64,000 nucleotides of DNA from Oceanipulchritudo coccoides (GCF_010500615.1 NZ_JAAGNX010000003.1:124001-188000), one strand, 5' to 3'. Counted from the first letter of the stretch, positions 25,930 through 35,723 are shown. The notes: generated from the letters alone by a model not told the origin. Made by a program: numbers and translations.

Positions 25930-28047
25930 TTATTCGATCGCGTCCAATTGTGTCGTCAACTCGTCAATTTTGTTGATATTATCAGAATCACTCAAAACCA
26001 AGAGTAGTTCATTGTTACTTGTTAGTTTACCTTGCAGAATAAACGATCCACATGCCGCATGGAAGCTTTCCCCACCGAATCGAAGGTAAAGGGGCTCTGG
26101 ACCGAAACAGCTGTAGAAATTGATGGTACTCGACCGGACACTGCTTAGGAGGCAATCCCGATGTTCCAAGCTGCCATAATGTTCAGAGGAAAAGCCTAAT
26201 CCGGTTTGTTGATCTCCATTGACGAGTTTCTGGGACAGCCCCTCCGCATCGCTTGTTACCGAGACATAGTAATCGCCCTTAGCCGTTTCCATTTTGAAGA
26301 CATTGTCCTCAAGAGTCCCGTTGTTGGAACACAGCAGCCAGTTCAGGGAAAACAAATACTCGTTCGAACTACTGGCTCGATCAATAACCAGAAAAAAATC
26401 CTCCATTATATGTATAAGTATTCGTGAATATCGAACCTTTCCAGGAAGATTATTGAAAGCAGTATGCGACCCAACCAAGACCGCGAGATTCCCTTTGGCA
26501 GATCGTAAAGTTCCGCTCGAATATCCATGAACCCGTGGATACTTAATAAATCGGGTAATCGATTCCATTTGATCGCGCTCATCCAGGCACAGGGAATTAT
26601 GAAAAGCCGATCCCGCAAAACCTCGATTTAAAGGAGGGGGAGCATTATAGGAATAGGTTCCAGCATCGATTGCGATAGGAATTCCCTGCCATGTAATGTG
26701 GCACGCAAGCATGTCAGAATGGGTGGCCCGATGAAGGGTCTTACCCGCTCTCATCATTGCAAAAGAATCACCGTTTCGAAGAATGCCGATCCCTGTTGGT
26801 TTCGAATACAAATCATCTTGGGTAGGAATTTTTTGATGCACTTTGGCAGCATTCCCATTTGTTATCCAGAAGGATAACTCATCCCACGGACCATCTTGCA
26901 AAACCTTTTCATTACCAATTACGGAAATTGCCTGCACAACAGGACGATAGTCGTTGAAGTCACAAGTTGTCAGGGGAAGGTTGAGGGATCCATCGTTAGA
27001 TCCATAATTCGGCAACCTGCCCTCCCCATCCATCGCCTGTAGCAGCAGGTTCATTGAGCACTGCATTCGCTCTACAACTACAGGAGCAAACTCATCACCA
27101 CTCGCTTCACTCACCCAATTCGCCCAAATCAGGACATCCAGCATGCAACGCAAGTAGTTGAATGAGTACATGCAGCAAAATCCATCCTCATAAATGAGTT
27201 CTTCGGTAAGGGAGTTAATGAGTTTAAGTCCTTTTTTCCTCCATCCCGAAGCTTCAGGCAAACCGGGAAACAAGGATCCTACTGTAAAGAGCCCAACACC
27301 TTCACTGTGCCCGTGGTTACTTTTCTGACTAAGAGCATAATCAAGATTTGCTTCCACGCGCCTGGCCGAAGCGGCAATCATTTCAATCAGTGACTTAAGC
27401 CGTTCCGCAGTAGAGGATTTGGCCTCTTGCAGCCCATTCAGAGCGAAGACCCATGCCATCAGGCGAATGGAGATTTCCTGGCCACACTTCCAATTTACAC
27501 CCAACTGCGGAGGATTGTTTTTCCTCCAATCTTCGAGAGCTGCCCAGAACCCTTCTGCATACTTTTCATTGTTTGTCGCGAGATAGGCACGGGTCAAATC
27601 GTAGGCGAAGGAAAACCGGCTGGCCTCCCAGATGACCTTTATATCACCAAAACCGAAATCCCCCAATTCACTCCAATGACACTCAGTGGGTGCGGATTCT
27701 CCCGTGAAAGGATTTTTGTGCCAATTGGGAGGAAAGCCGGTCTTTTGCCAATTGTGGAAAAAGTACTGAATCTCCCCACCGAGAATGCGATCAGCACGGG
27801 AAATAACTGTAGGCAACGTATCCTTGAATTGCTCCCTGTAAGCGGCCGCCATTTCGCCCGCATCAAAAAGGTGGACACTTTTACTGGTTTCATCCGATTC
27901 CAAAGAGAACGCCTCCCATGGACTTGCGGGGAGGCGCCTCTTGAAATAGCCAACTTTCAATTTGAGGGCATAAAGGGTCCTGAAAGCAATGAATCCGGGT
28001 CCAAGGAGCCGCAGCACCTTGAATAAGTTGTTCAACTTATTAATCAC
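25930..28047 (-). CDS. Heparinase II/III-like polysaccharide lyase family protein
   Basis: A 705-residue protein with an N-terminal alpha-toroid region (about 60-370) and a C-terminal heparinase II/III beta-sandwich (about 400-650). Probable catalytic-region motifs are QKSNHGHSEGVGLFTVG (near 240-255) and HSDMLACHITWQGIPIAIDA then GTYSY (near 440-462). Translation begins at GTG 28,047. No signal peptide is visible, although the N-terminus has a short hydrophobic stretch. It sits six bases after wecC. Such genes recur in surface-polysaccharide loci, where the lyase may trim or modify the organism's own uronate-rich chain; that role is inference. Confidence 0.82.
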   Translation of the reverse strand: MINKLNNLFKVLRLLGPGFIAFRTLYALKLKVGYFKRRLPASPWEAFSLESDETSKSVHLFDAGEMAAAYREQFKDTLPTVISRADRILGGEIQYFFHNWQKTGFPPNWHKNPFTGESAPTECHWSELGDFGFGDIKVIWEASRFSFAYDLTRAYLATNNEKYAEGFWAALEDWRKNNPPQLGVNWKCGQEISIRLMAWVFALNGLQEAKSSTAERLKSLIEMIAASARRVEANLDYALSQKSNHGHSEGVGLFTVGSLFPGLPEASGWRKKGLKLINSLTEELIYEDGFCCMYSFNYLRCMLDVLIWANWVSEASGDEFAPVVVERMQCSMNLLLQAMDGEGRLPNYGSNDGSLNLPLTTCDFNDYRPVVQAISVIGNEKVLQDGPWDELSFWITNGNAAKVHQKIPTQDDLYSKPTGIGILRNGDSFAMMRAGKTLHRATHSDMLACHITWQGIPIAIDAGTYSYNAPPPLNRGFAGSAFHNSLCLDERDQMESITRFIKYPRVHGYSSGTLRSAKGNLAVLVGSHTAFNNLPGKVRYSRILIHIMEDFFLVIDRASSSNEYLFSLNWLLCSNNGTLEDNVFKMETAKGDYYVSVTSDAEGLSQKLVNGDQQTGLGFSSEHYGSLEHRDCLLSSVRSSTINFYSCFGPEPLYLRFGGESFHAACGSFILQGKLTSNNELLLVLSDSDNINKIDELTTQLDAIE

Positions 28048-28052
28048 TGAGG

Positions 28053-29291
28053 TTAACGAAAAACACCCTTAGTGTCGATAAGCACCTTACCGCGCAGGCG
28101 CGTCTTGGGAATACTTTTGAATTGTCGGTGATCAACGAGAAGTACAACGATATCAGCCATTTTCAACGCATCATCCAAATCCTTAAGCTGCGCCTTTCCC
28201 TTCAGCCCTTTTGGCAATTCCCGAATGTAGGGCTCAACAATGAGAACTTTGTGGTCCTTTTCCTTCGCTAGTTCGCGGGCTATATCACAGGCTGGGCTCT
28301 CGCGCAGGTCATCAACATTCGCTTTGAATGCCAGTCCCAGACAGGCAATCACCGGCTTCTTGAAGCGTTCAGCCTTGGCTCGCACCTGCGAAATCACATG
28401 CTGTGGTTTTGAATCATTCACTTCCCTGGCTGTCCGAATCAATCTAGCCTTATCACCTGCCGCATCGACAATGAACCAGGGATCCACCGCGATACAATGC
28501 CCCCCTACCCCAGGACCGGGTTGAAGAATATTTACCCGCGGATGCCGATTGGCCAACTCAATCAACTCCCAGACATCGATATCCAACTGATCGCAGATAA
28601 GGGATAACTCGTTGGCGAAGGCAATGCTGACGTCCCGGGAAGCATTCTCAGTCAGCTTGGCCATCTCGGCGGTCCTGGCATTTGTTACAAAAATCTCAGC
28701 GGTACAAAATACCCTGTAGAGTTCCTTTGCAGCCTCTGAGGCCTCCGGTGTCAGTCCACCTGCAATCCGGTCGTTCGAGACGAGTTCTTTCAGCATCTGC
28801 CCGGGAAGAATGCGCTCAGGACAGTGTGCATAAAGAAGTTTCTTCGGGTTCACCTTTCTGTTCGTCCTTTTAAGTGCCGCCTCAAGCCAACCTTTGACCT
28901 TCTCTGTCGTACCTACCGGACTCGTCGACTCGAGGATAATTAATGCGCCATCTTTCACGACTGACGCGATGGATTCCGTCGCCTTTTGCACAAAATTCAG
29001 ATCAGGAATCTTTTCCCCGTTGTGTCCCTTTTCAAAAGGGGTCGGCACGGCTATGATATAGGTCCGTGCAGAGGCCGGCTCGGTAGCAGCAACTAGATTA
29101 CCTGACTGAACAGCAGCCTTAACAAGGATATCCAGATCCGGTTCCTCGATATGGATCCTTCCTTGATTGATGGTATCAACAACTCTCTGGACCACATCCA
29201 CCCCAAGGACCTGTTTGCCTTTGGTGGCAAAGATTGAGGCGGTCGGAAGGCCGATGTAGCCAAGTCCTAATACGCAGATATCGTAGTTCAT
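28053..29291 (-). CDS. wecC: UDP-N-acetyl-D-mannosaminuronate dehydrogenase
   Basis: A 412-residue nucleotide-sugar 6-dehydrogenase that oxidises UDP-ManNAc to UDP-ManNAcA with two NAD. N-terminal NAD site GLGYIGLPTASIFA, the ESTSPVGTTEKV block, the catalytic Cys in PGPGVGGHCIAVDPWF (near 260) and KANVDDLRESPAC are all present. WecC rather than a UDP-glucose dehydrogenase is supported by IAVDPWF and by adjacency to wecB, which makes the substrate. Start overlaps the wecB stop by four bases. Confidence 0.9.
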   Translation of the reverse strand: MNYDICVLGLGYIGLPTASIFATKGKQVLGVDVVQRVVDTINQGRIHIEEPDLDILVKAAVQSGNLVAATEPASARTYIIAVPTPFEKGHNGEKIPDLNFVQKATESIASVVKDGALIILESTSPVGTTEKVKGWLEAALKRTNRKVNPKKLLYAHCPERILPGQMLKELVSNDRIAGGLTPEASEAAKELYRVFCTAEIFVTNARTAEMAKLTENASRDVSIAFANELSLICDQLDIDVWELIELANRHPRVNILQPGPGVGGHCIAVDPWFIVDAAGDKARLIRTAREVNDSKPQHVISQVRAKAERFKKPVIACLGLAFKANVDDLRESPACDIARELAKEKDHKVLIVEPYIRELPKGLKGKAQLKDLDDALKMADIVVLLVDHRQFKSIPKTRLRGKVLIDTKGVFR

Positions 29292-30448
29292 ATTGTTTCC
29301 TCTAAAATTCTAGCAATCTGTGCAGCCGACTTGCCATCCCCATAGGGATTCTGCAGTGAGCTGCGGCGTTGATATTCCGCGTCATTTTCGAGAAGGAGTT
29401 TCGCTTCCGCGAGGATCGTATCCGGATCGGTCCCGACCAGGCGGCAAGTACCTGCTTCGACGCCCTCAGGTCGTTCCGTTGTTTCGCGCATGACGAGCAC
29501 GGGCTTTCCGAGACTTGGGGCCTCCTCCTGCACGCCACCTGAATCACTGAGAACAAAGAAACTCCGATCCATCAGCCAGATAAAGTCGCGATAACCAACC
29601 GGCTCGATTAAAGTCACATTTGCGTTTCCGCCGAGTATGCGGCGAACTGGCTCCTGCACCCGCGGGTTCAAGTGGACCGGGTAGAGAATGCCCACATCAG
29701 GATACTGCTTGGTCAATTCAGCAACTGAGTGGCAGATGTTTTCAAATCCATGCCCAAAGGATTCCCGGCGATGACCCGTCACCAGAATGAAGCGACCGTT
29801 CGTCTTACCGGACCGCATGAACTTTGTGCAAAACGTTTCTGGAATACCACAGCGCTCCGCTACCTCCAATGCCGGAATACCATCCTTGCGCAGGCGTTCC
29901 CGCATCCAGAGCAAAGCATCGATCACCGTGTTACCGGTAACGGAGATCGTCTTGGGATCAATACCTTCCTTTAAAAGGTTTTTCCGGCTGGTTTCCGTTG
30001 GACAAAAGTTCCATCGGGCAAGCGGAGTTGTCAGCTTGCGGTTCATTTCCTCAGGAAAGGGCGATCGCATATTGCCGGTGCGAAGGCCGGCCTCCACATG
30101 GCCAACCGGCACACTTGCATAAAAGGCGGCGATGGAAGAAGCCAATACAGTCGTCGTATCCCCCTGTACAAGCATCGCATCGGGATTTTCCTTCTCGATG
30201 AACTCAGTCACGGCGTTAATGACCCTTCCGGTTAATTCCGGTAGAGTCTGGCCATGTTGCATCAGGTCGAGGTCAAACTCCGGCTGGATGCCGAAAACCC
30301 CCACTGCCTGATCCAGCATCTGACGATGTTGGGCAGTGGATAAAAAGACGGGCTCAAGGGTTTTGCTCTTTTTCAGGGCAAAATAGACCGGGGCCATCTT
30401 GATGGCCTCCGGGCGCGTTCCGGCTACGACGGCAACTCGTTTCATCAT
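29288..30448 (-). CDS. wecB: UDP-N-acetylglucosamine 2-epimerase
   Basis: A 386-residue non-hydrolysing epimerase, interconverting UDP-GlcNAc and UDP-ManNAc. GTRPEAIKMAPVYFAL (near 9), VQGDTTTVLASS, HVEAGLRTGNMRSPFPEE (near 117), TGHRRESFGHGFENIC and SDSGGVQEEAPSLGKPVLVM are the canonical family blocks. It overlaps both neighbours by four bases, so translation of this part of the operon is coupled. Product feeds WecC. Confidence 0.95.
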   Translation of the reverse strand: MMKRVAVVAGTRPEAIKMAPVYFALKKSKTLEPVFLSTAQHRQMLDQAVGVFGIQPEFDLDLMQHGQTLPELTGRVINAVTEFIEKENPDAMLVQGDTTTVLASSIAAFYASVPVGHVEAGLRTGNMRSPFPEEMNRKLTTPLARWNFCPTETSRKNLLKEGIDPKTISVTGNTVIDALLWMRERLRKDGIPALEVAERCGIPETFCTKFMRSGKTNGRFILVTGHRRESFGHGFENICHSVAELTKQYPDVGILYPVHLNPRVQEPVRRILGGNANVTLIEPVGYRDFIWLMDRSFFVLSDSGGVQEEAPSLGKPVLVMRETTERPEGVEAGTCRLVGTDPDTILAEAKLLLENDAEYQRRSSLQNPYGDGKSAAQIARILEETI

Positions 30449-31629
30449 GTTTTTTGAAATTGTAGGATTAACTTTTCAAGTCGAGTGAAGAGATTGTCTC
30501 GATTAAATTCATTCTCTGCTAATTTTCGGGAATTTCTCCCCATGGTAGCACAACGAATGGGATCTTCGGCCAGTTTCTCGAGAGCATTGGCCAAAGACGC
30601 TGCATTGCCTGCATCGGAAACCAAGCCGCAGTCCCAATCTGCAATTAGCCCAGCCAGCCAACCGGGATAATTGCAGACGACTGGTAAACCGCAGCTGATA
30701 TAATCAAAGAACTTGTTGGGTGAGGTTCCAAATTGGAAGGCTTCTATATCTGCGAGGGACATCAAGCCGCAATCACATCGGCTTATCAGTTCGGCCAGTT
30801 GATTTTTTGGAAGAGGATCCATAAAGACAACATTGGACAAGGCTTCATTTTTGACCCTGTTCATTAAATGCGGTTTAAGGTGTCCATCGCCAACCAGGAG
30901 CACTTTTATCCCGTCACAGGCATGTTTTTTAAGATAGGCTGCTGCATCCAATACTGAATCCAAGCCATTTGCCCGGCCATGAGCACCGCAAAATACAGCT
31001 ACAAAATCCTCCGAGCCAATCTTGGGTGAAACAATTCGCTTTTCCCTACATGGCTTGAAGAGATCAAGGTCGCAGGAATTTGGAATCATTTCAATTAATG
31101 CATTTGGTCGTTTTTTCCGGATGCCCTTAACGATGCCAGGTGACAAACCAACCAAAGCGTCAGCAGATTGGTAGGCGAAGGATTCAAATATCTCCAGAAC
31201 ACCCAGAACAGAGCGGCTACGGATGATACCCATAGCCCTAGGCAATTCCGGCCAAAGGTCCCGTACCTCGAATACGAAAGCTTTATTACGCAGGTGCTTT
31301 CCTACCAATGCTGGAATTGCGACTGTCAGAGGGGTCGAGGTTGCATAAATGATATCGTACTCCAGTCGAAGGACCTCCCACGTCGAAAGGATGCTGAATT
31401 TCAGGAACCCGACAATCCGTCGAAAGTACGAGTCGTTATTTGAGGCTGAGGCCCCAACCCGGACGACATTGATGCCGTCCGCTCCCTTGATCGTGGTCCA
31501 CCTGGACCGTCCACAGAGCATTGTCACTTCATGGCCAGCGGCCACAAACCGCCTTGCAAATTCATAGGACCGTGTTCCAGCCGCTCCTTGTGGAGTGGAA
31601 AAATACTGATGGATATAGAGTATTTTCAC
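30445..31629 (-). CDS. GT4 glycosyltransferase
   Basis: A 394-residue GT-B enzyme starting at GTG 31,629. MKILYIHQYFSTPQGAAGTR is the N-terminal signature of WbuB-type GT4 enzymes, and SPNKFFDYISCGLPVVCNYP (near 310) is the donor-binding region. It overlaps the bi-domain dehydrogenase stop (GTGA) and wecB. Position next to wecB and wecC suggests transfer of ManNAcA or its acceptor, but this is inference from context. Confidence 0.84.
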   Translation of the reverse strand: MKILYIHQYFSTPQGAAGTRSYEFARRFVAAGHEVTMLCGRSRWTTIKGADGINVVRVGASASNNDSYFRRIVGFLKFSILSTWEVLRLEYDIIYATSTPLTVAIPALVGKHLRNKAFVFEVRDLWPELPRAMGIIRSRSVLGVLEIFESFAYQSADALVGLSPGIVKGIRKKRPNALIEMIPNSCDLDLFKPCREKRIVSPKIGSEDFVAVFCGAHGRANGLDSVLDAAAYLKKHACDGIKVLLVGDGHLKPHLMNRVKNEALSNVVFMDPLPKNQLAELISRCDCGLMSLADIEAFQFGTSPNKFFDYISCGLPVVCNYPGWLAGLIADWDCGLVSDAGNAASLANALEKLAEDPIRCATMGRNSRKLAENEFNRDNLFTRLEKLILQFQKT

Positions 31630-33761
31630 GCCTGCTCAGCGGCAATGAAACTTGCCTCTGTAACGTCCAGAATTTCTTCAATAGCTATGGGCGAGGATCC
31701 GCCACAATTAACTGCCTCGATGAATGCGGCAATTTCGGCAGAATGCCCCTTGTCCTGCCGGCGAAGTTTTTCCTTCTTGAACCCAGGCCAGCGGTAACCT
31801 GTCAATGTTCTGAAATTATTCATTCGCAGGATGCCGCCTCCGCAGTAGACATCCAGGCTCTCACGCTCCAAAGACTTGTTACCGTTCCCGAAATAGTGAA
31901 CAGTCCCCATTGATCCATCCTCAAATTCAAGATGGATTGAGACAATATCATCAATAGCGACACCACCTTTTTTGGCGAACGTGGTCTTTACATTGCTAAT
32001 TTCAGATCCGGCGATGTATCGGAGCGTATCAATAAAGTGGCAGGCCTCACCAAGAATACGACCACCGCCTTCATCCTTCAGTTGGGACCAATGGTCACGT
32101 GGAATCATTCCAGCGTTAACATTGAAGATCATCGCCATTGGCCCAGTCCGCTTTGCCGTAAGTTCCTTCATCTTCCGGATAAGTGGGGCAAACCTTCGAT
32201 TAAAACCGACCATAAGCAGTGGAGATGTGTCACTTGCCTCCTTTGTGTCACAGGCGTCCCCGCCTGTGAAAAAGCTCCTAATCTCCTCCATCTCCTCCTT
32301 CCGGATACACAACGGCTTTTCCACAAATACGTGCTTCCCCGCCTTTAACGCCTCCATCACCAGCCTGCCATGATTGGCATGCCGAGTTGTGATGAACACG
32401 GTATTGATCTCCTCATCCTCAAAGATCAGGCCATTATCTGTGACGGCGCTTTCAAAACCAAACTTCTTACCCAGATGGGAAGCAGTTACGCCGGTGCTTG
32501 AAGAAATTGCCTTGAGCCGTGCTTCAGTCTTTTTAAGCGCCGGCAGAATGACCAATCCGGTGAAGCTACCTGCCCCGATCACACCAACTACAGGTTCAGA
32601 GGCAGCAGTTTGAGCAGCACCAAGACGGACGGACCGCTTCAGGTTATCCCCCTCCGCCAAGCTATACTCGAGGACAATCCCCATTGCGTCACCGCTCCCG
32701 ACCTCTCCATAAGCCTCGAGTGCCCTGTCGAAGGAATAGCGGTGAGTCGTAAGAGGATCCGTCTGGACCTTTCCCGAAGCCATCAGTCCCAAAACTGCTT
32801 CAAAATTCCGCTGCTCAGTCCAGCGAACATGACCATAGGGATAGTCATTTCCTTTCTGCTCATATTCAGGATCGTAGCGACCCGGTCCATACGCGCAGGA
32901 AACCTGAAAACTCAACTCTTTCTCAAAAAAGTCAGCCCGGTTGAATTCCATTCCAACGACACCCACCAAAACGATTCGACCACGCTGGCGACACATTTGA
33001 GCAGCGTGATGAACGGGATCATTGCTTTTGGTTGAAGCGGTGATCAATACTCCATCGACGCCCTTCCCGTTCGTCAATGCCATTGCCGCCGCTACGGGAT
33101 CCTGCCCGCTGGAAAGATCAATCGACTTTGCACCAAATTCCTCCGCCAGTTGGCACTTCTTGGAATCAAAATCGATGCCGATCACCTTGCAGCCATTCGC
33201 CAACAGGATCTGAACCGACAACTGTCCAATCAGACCCAACCCGGTAACGACAATGGTTTCGCCTATTGTCGGCGCAATAAGCCGAATTCCCTGCAGGCCA
33301 ATCGCTCCGACGACCCCATAGATCGCACTGGACGGTTCGACCCCTTCAGGAACTTTCTCACACAGGTTCTTCGGGGCGCAGACAACTTCCGCATGGTTGC
33401 TGTTGGATAGGACTCGATCACCAACCTGAAAGTCCTCCACCCCCTGCCCGACTTCTATGACTCTTCCGACATTACAATATCCGAGCGGCAAAGGCGCATC
33501 CAGCTTGGCCCGGACCACCTCGATGGTTGGCATCAGCCCGTCCGTCTTGATCTTCTCTAGAACCTGCTTGACCTTCTCCGGCTGCTGGCGCGCCTTTTCC
33601 AACAAATTCGCCTTTCCAAAGTCGATCAGCATCTTCTCCGTCCCGAGGGAGACAAGGCTCGCCTCGGTGCGGATCAGTAGGTGTTTTGGTCGGACCTTGG
33701 GAGTCGGTACATCAGCGAGTAGGGTCTCGCCAGAAGAAAGGTTTTGTAGGATCTGTCTCAT
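31626..33761 (-). CDS. Fused Zn-alcohol dehydrogenase / Gfo-Idh-MocA oxidoreductase
   Basis: A 711-residue two-domain protein. Residues about 1-350 are a medium-chain dehydrogenase (GLGLIGQLSVQILLANGCKV near 172-191). Residues about 385-711 are a Gfo/Idh/MocA oxidoreductase (VIGAGSFTGLVILPALKK near 392, and VEKPLC near 478). This fusion is known from polysaccharide loci beside wecB/wecC and heparinase genes, with unproven chemistry. Near residues 494-510 the sequence FTGGDACDTKEASDTSP is an apparent in-frame insertion encoded by a palindromic repeat (32,249-32,268). It lies in a surface loop before MVGFNRRFAPL, so the fold may tolerate it. Confidence 0.87.
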   Translation of the reverse strand: MRQILQNLSSGETLLADVPTPKVRPKHLLIRTEASLVSLGTEKMLIDFGKANLLEKARQQPEKVKQVLEKIKTDGLMPTIEVVRAKLDAPLPLGYCNVGRVIEVGQGVEDFQVGDRVLSNSNHAEVVCAPKNLCEKVPEGVEPSSAIYGVVGAIGLQGIRLIAPTIGETIVVTGLGLIGQLSVQILLANGCKVIGIDFDSKKCQLAEEFGAKSIDLSSGQDPVAAAMALTNGKGVDGVLITASTKSNDPVHHAAQMCRQRGRIVLVGVVGMEFNRADFFEKELSFQVSCAYGPGRYDPEYEQKGNDYPYGHVRWTEQRNFEAVLGLMASGKVQTDPLTTHRYSFDRALEAYGEVGSGDAMGIVLEYSLAEGDNLKRSVRLGAAQTAASEPVVGVIGAGSFTGLVILPALKKTEARLKAISSSTGVTASHLGKKFGFESAVTDNGLIFEDEEINTVFITTRHANHGRLVMEALKAGKHVFVEKPLCIRKEEMEEIRSFFTGGDACDTKEASDTSPLLMVGFNRRFAPLIRKMKELTAKRTGPMAMIFNVNAGMIPRDHWSQLKDEGGGRILGEACHFIDTLRYIAGSEISNVKTTFAKKGGVAIDDIVSIHLEFEDGSMGTVHYFGNGNKSLERESLDVYCGGGILRMNNFRTLTGYRWPGFKKEKLRRQDKGHSAEIAAFIEAVNCGGSSPIAIEEILDVTEASFIAAEQA

Positions 33762-33773
33762 GAAAATTGCTTA

Positions 33774-34919
33774 TTAGTGTTTTGCCGACTGAGTAGCACA
33801 GGCACGCAGAAATTCAAAAGTTTCCTCGGCACAGCGTTCCCAAGTAAAGGTTTTAGCACGATCGTAAGCCTTCATTGCGTACTCCATACGCAAGGCCTTA
33901 TCCCGCAGCATCTTCTCAATCGCATGCGCCAACTCGGTTACATTCTCAGGATCAACCTTCAAACCAGTATCGCCTTGGATTTCCGGCAAGGCGCTCCTGT
34001 CAGAGCAAACTACCGGGAGCCCCGAGCCCATTGCCTCGAGTAACACCATCCCGAATGTTTCACAGGTTGAGGTACAAGTGTAAAGATCTGCCTGTTGCGT
34101 ATGTTCCCGGACTTCAAAATAAGGGATCTCACCGTGCCACTTGATCCATTTCTTTTCCGGATCCAACCTTGCGGCAAGTGGATCAAACATTCTCTTCGCG
34201 GCTGGAAGAGCCGGCCCGACAAGATGTATCTCCGCCGGAATTCCTCGCTCCCGGACTTTTGCAACGGCTTGGATCAACTTGTCCTGATGCTTGTAAAGAT
34301 TGATATGGGAAATGTAGAGCAGGCGGGCAGGAGTTTTCTCAGTAAAGTCTTCAACCTGCCGTTGTGGTCTTGGCAGCATCAGGAAGCGTTCGCTCAGGCC
34401 ATGATGGATGACGGTTTGGCGGACCTTGCTCAGGTCCGTCATTTCATTAAGCACATCATGGGCCTTCTGGCTGATATGGATCAGGCCAGTTGCCCGTTTG
34501 AAACTCTTTGTCTGGACATGCTTAAGATAAACCAGCCGAACATATGCCCACCGGTACTTGAATCGGGCCCGCTCCGGAAAATCAAACGGGAGGAAATTCC
34601 TGAGCATGGTCACATAGGGCCGGAAACTCCCTTGGTAGGTACCTCCCGGAGCCCATAGAAGGTTTACATCAGGCTCGATCTGGCGGTCGAGGAGATGCCG
34701 GCGGAAGATCACCCCGTGAATACGACCCTTGTCGATCAGAGGGTGGGTGCGCCGCTCGACAAGCGGAATATCACCGATACGCTCAAGTGTTCTCTTTGGA
34801 GCCCAAACGGTCACTTTGGAAAACCCGTGGCGTTTCAAATCGGCCACCTGAAGGATTTCCTGGAGGTGGGTCACTCCGCCGCCGCGGCGAAGATTGGAAG
34901 CATCAATAAAGAGGTGCAT
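33774..34919 (-). CDS. GT4 glycosyltransferase
   Basis: A 381-residue GT-B enzyme. MHLFIDASNLRRGGGVTHLQ is the acceptor-loop N-terminus, ARLLYISHINLYKHQDKLIQ (near 193) starts the donor domain, and TCETFGMVLLEAMGSGLPVV (near 285) is the E-x7-E motif. It is 12 bases upstream of the fused oxidoreductase gene and 30 bases downstream of the YdcF-like gene. The sugar transferred is unknown. Confidence 0.87.
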   Translation of the reverse strand: MHLFIDASNLRRGGGVTHLQEILQVADLKRHGFSKVTVWAPKRTLERIGDIPLVERRTHPLIDKGRIHGVIFRRHLLDRQIEPDVNLLWAPGGTYQGSFRPYVTMLRNFLPFDFPERARFKYRWAYVRLVYLKHVQTKSFKRATGLIHISQKAHDVLNEMTDLSKVRQTVIHHGLSERFLMLPRPQRQVEDFTEKTPARLLYISHINLYKHQDKLIQAVAKVRERGIPAEIHLVGPALPAAKRMFDPLAARLDPEKKWIKWHGEIPYFEVREHTQQADLYTCTSTCETFGMVLLEAMGSGLPVVCSDRSALPEIQGDTGLKVDPENVTELAHAIEKMLRDKALRMEYAMKAYDRAKTFTWERCAEETFEFLRACATQSAKH

Positions 34920-34949
34920 GTTTCAGTGTGAGGCGTCTCGAAGAAAATA

Positions 34950-35690
34950 TCATCTTGCCAGAAAGTAGTAAAGCCGGCCAACCCACTCACGGATATACAG
35001 GCTGCTTGCAGAAAATGCCGATTCACTCGGAAACCATTTCTCCCAAAGCGGGCCGGGTCGTGTGGTCCGCGTTGAACCGGAAAAGGCAAGGTGGTTGAAG
35101 TACCGAACAAATTCGGCCTTAGCGCGAGGCAGGTGCCAGTCGGAACTGACCACCAGAAGAAAGTCATCCGCCTCCACTCCATCGAGGGCCAGGACGCCTG
35201 GTGGATGCATTCGCGTATTCAGGGCCGTCGGTTCAATTCGGCACCGTTGAGGATCAACACCGCGTGCCAGGGCAAGTTCTTGCATCAGACGGGCACCGCC
35301 TCCCGCTCCAGTAAAGATGACACCGGCCTCCGGATACTTCCTTGCCAGGAATACGCCATGTGCCGTCCGGAGGGCGCTCTCCGTTGTGAGCACAATCTCA
35401 CCCGGCTTGCTCCCGACCGCGAAACCTCCGGAAAGGACGACGATCCAGTCAACTTGATTCAGTTGAGCATCGTCCGTAGAAGCCATAATCGGATACAATG
35501 TGCTACGAAGAGCCTCACTCCCAGCAGGTGTGGAAGAAAAATAGAGGATAATTGTCATGCAAAGTCCCGAATAAAGCCAAAGGCGGGTGAACCAAGCATG
35601 AGGATGTCGTTTAAAACGCCAGTGGGCAAGGGCCCAAGCAGCGGCCAGCAGGATAAACAGCACAAACAAAGGGGAAACAAGGGTTTTCAC
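34950..35690 (-). CDS. YdcF/ElyC-family (DUF218) membrane protein
   Basis: A 246-residue protein starting at GTG 35,690, with two N-terminal transmembrane helices (about 3-22 and 36-53) and a DUF218 domain. WIVVLSGGFAVGSKPGEIVL, GAGGGARLMQELALARGV and LLVVSSDWHLPRAKAEFVRY are typical. ElyC in this family affects undecaprenyl-phosphate use for envelope polymers, which fits the location in a polysaccharide locus, but the biochemical activity is not settled. Confidence 0.8.
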   Translation of the reverse strand: MKTLVSPLFVLFILLAAAWALAHWRFKRHPHAWFTRLWLYSGLCMTIILYFSSTPAGSEALRSTLYPIMASTDDAQLNQVDWIVVLSGGFAVGSKPGEIVLTTESALRTAHGVFLARKYPEAGVIFTGAGGGARLMQELALARGVDPQRCRIEPTALNTRMHPPGVLALDGVEADDFLLVVSSDWHLPRAKAEFVRYFNHLAFSGSTRTTRPGPLWEKWFPSESAFSASSLYIREWVGRLYYFLAR

Positions 35691-35723
35691 ACTTCCAGAT
35701 AGTGGAATTCAACGGATAGGTGG

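Noticed and set aside
27427-28026. 199-codon plus-strand frame
   Set aside because: It is antisense to the N-terminal part of the heparinase-like gene, and its product has no recognisable motif.
25930-28047. Part of a polysaccharide-utilisation locus for external glycans
   Set aside because: No SusC/SusD-like, sulfatase or glycoside hydrolase neighbours; all surrounding genes are biosynthetic.
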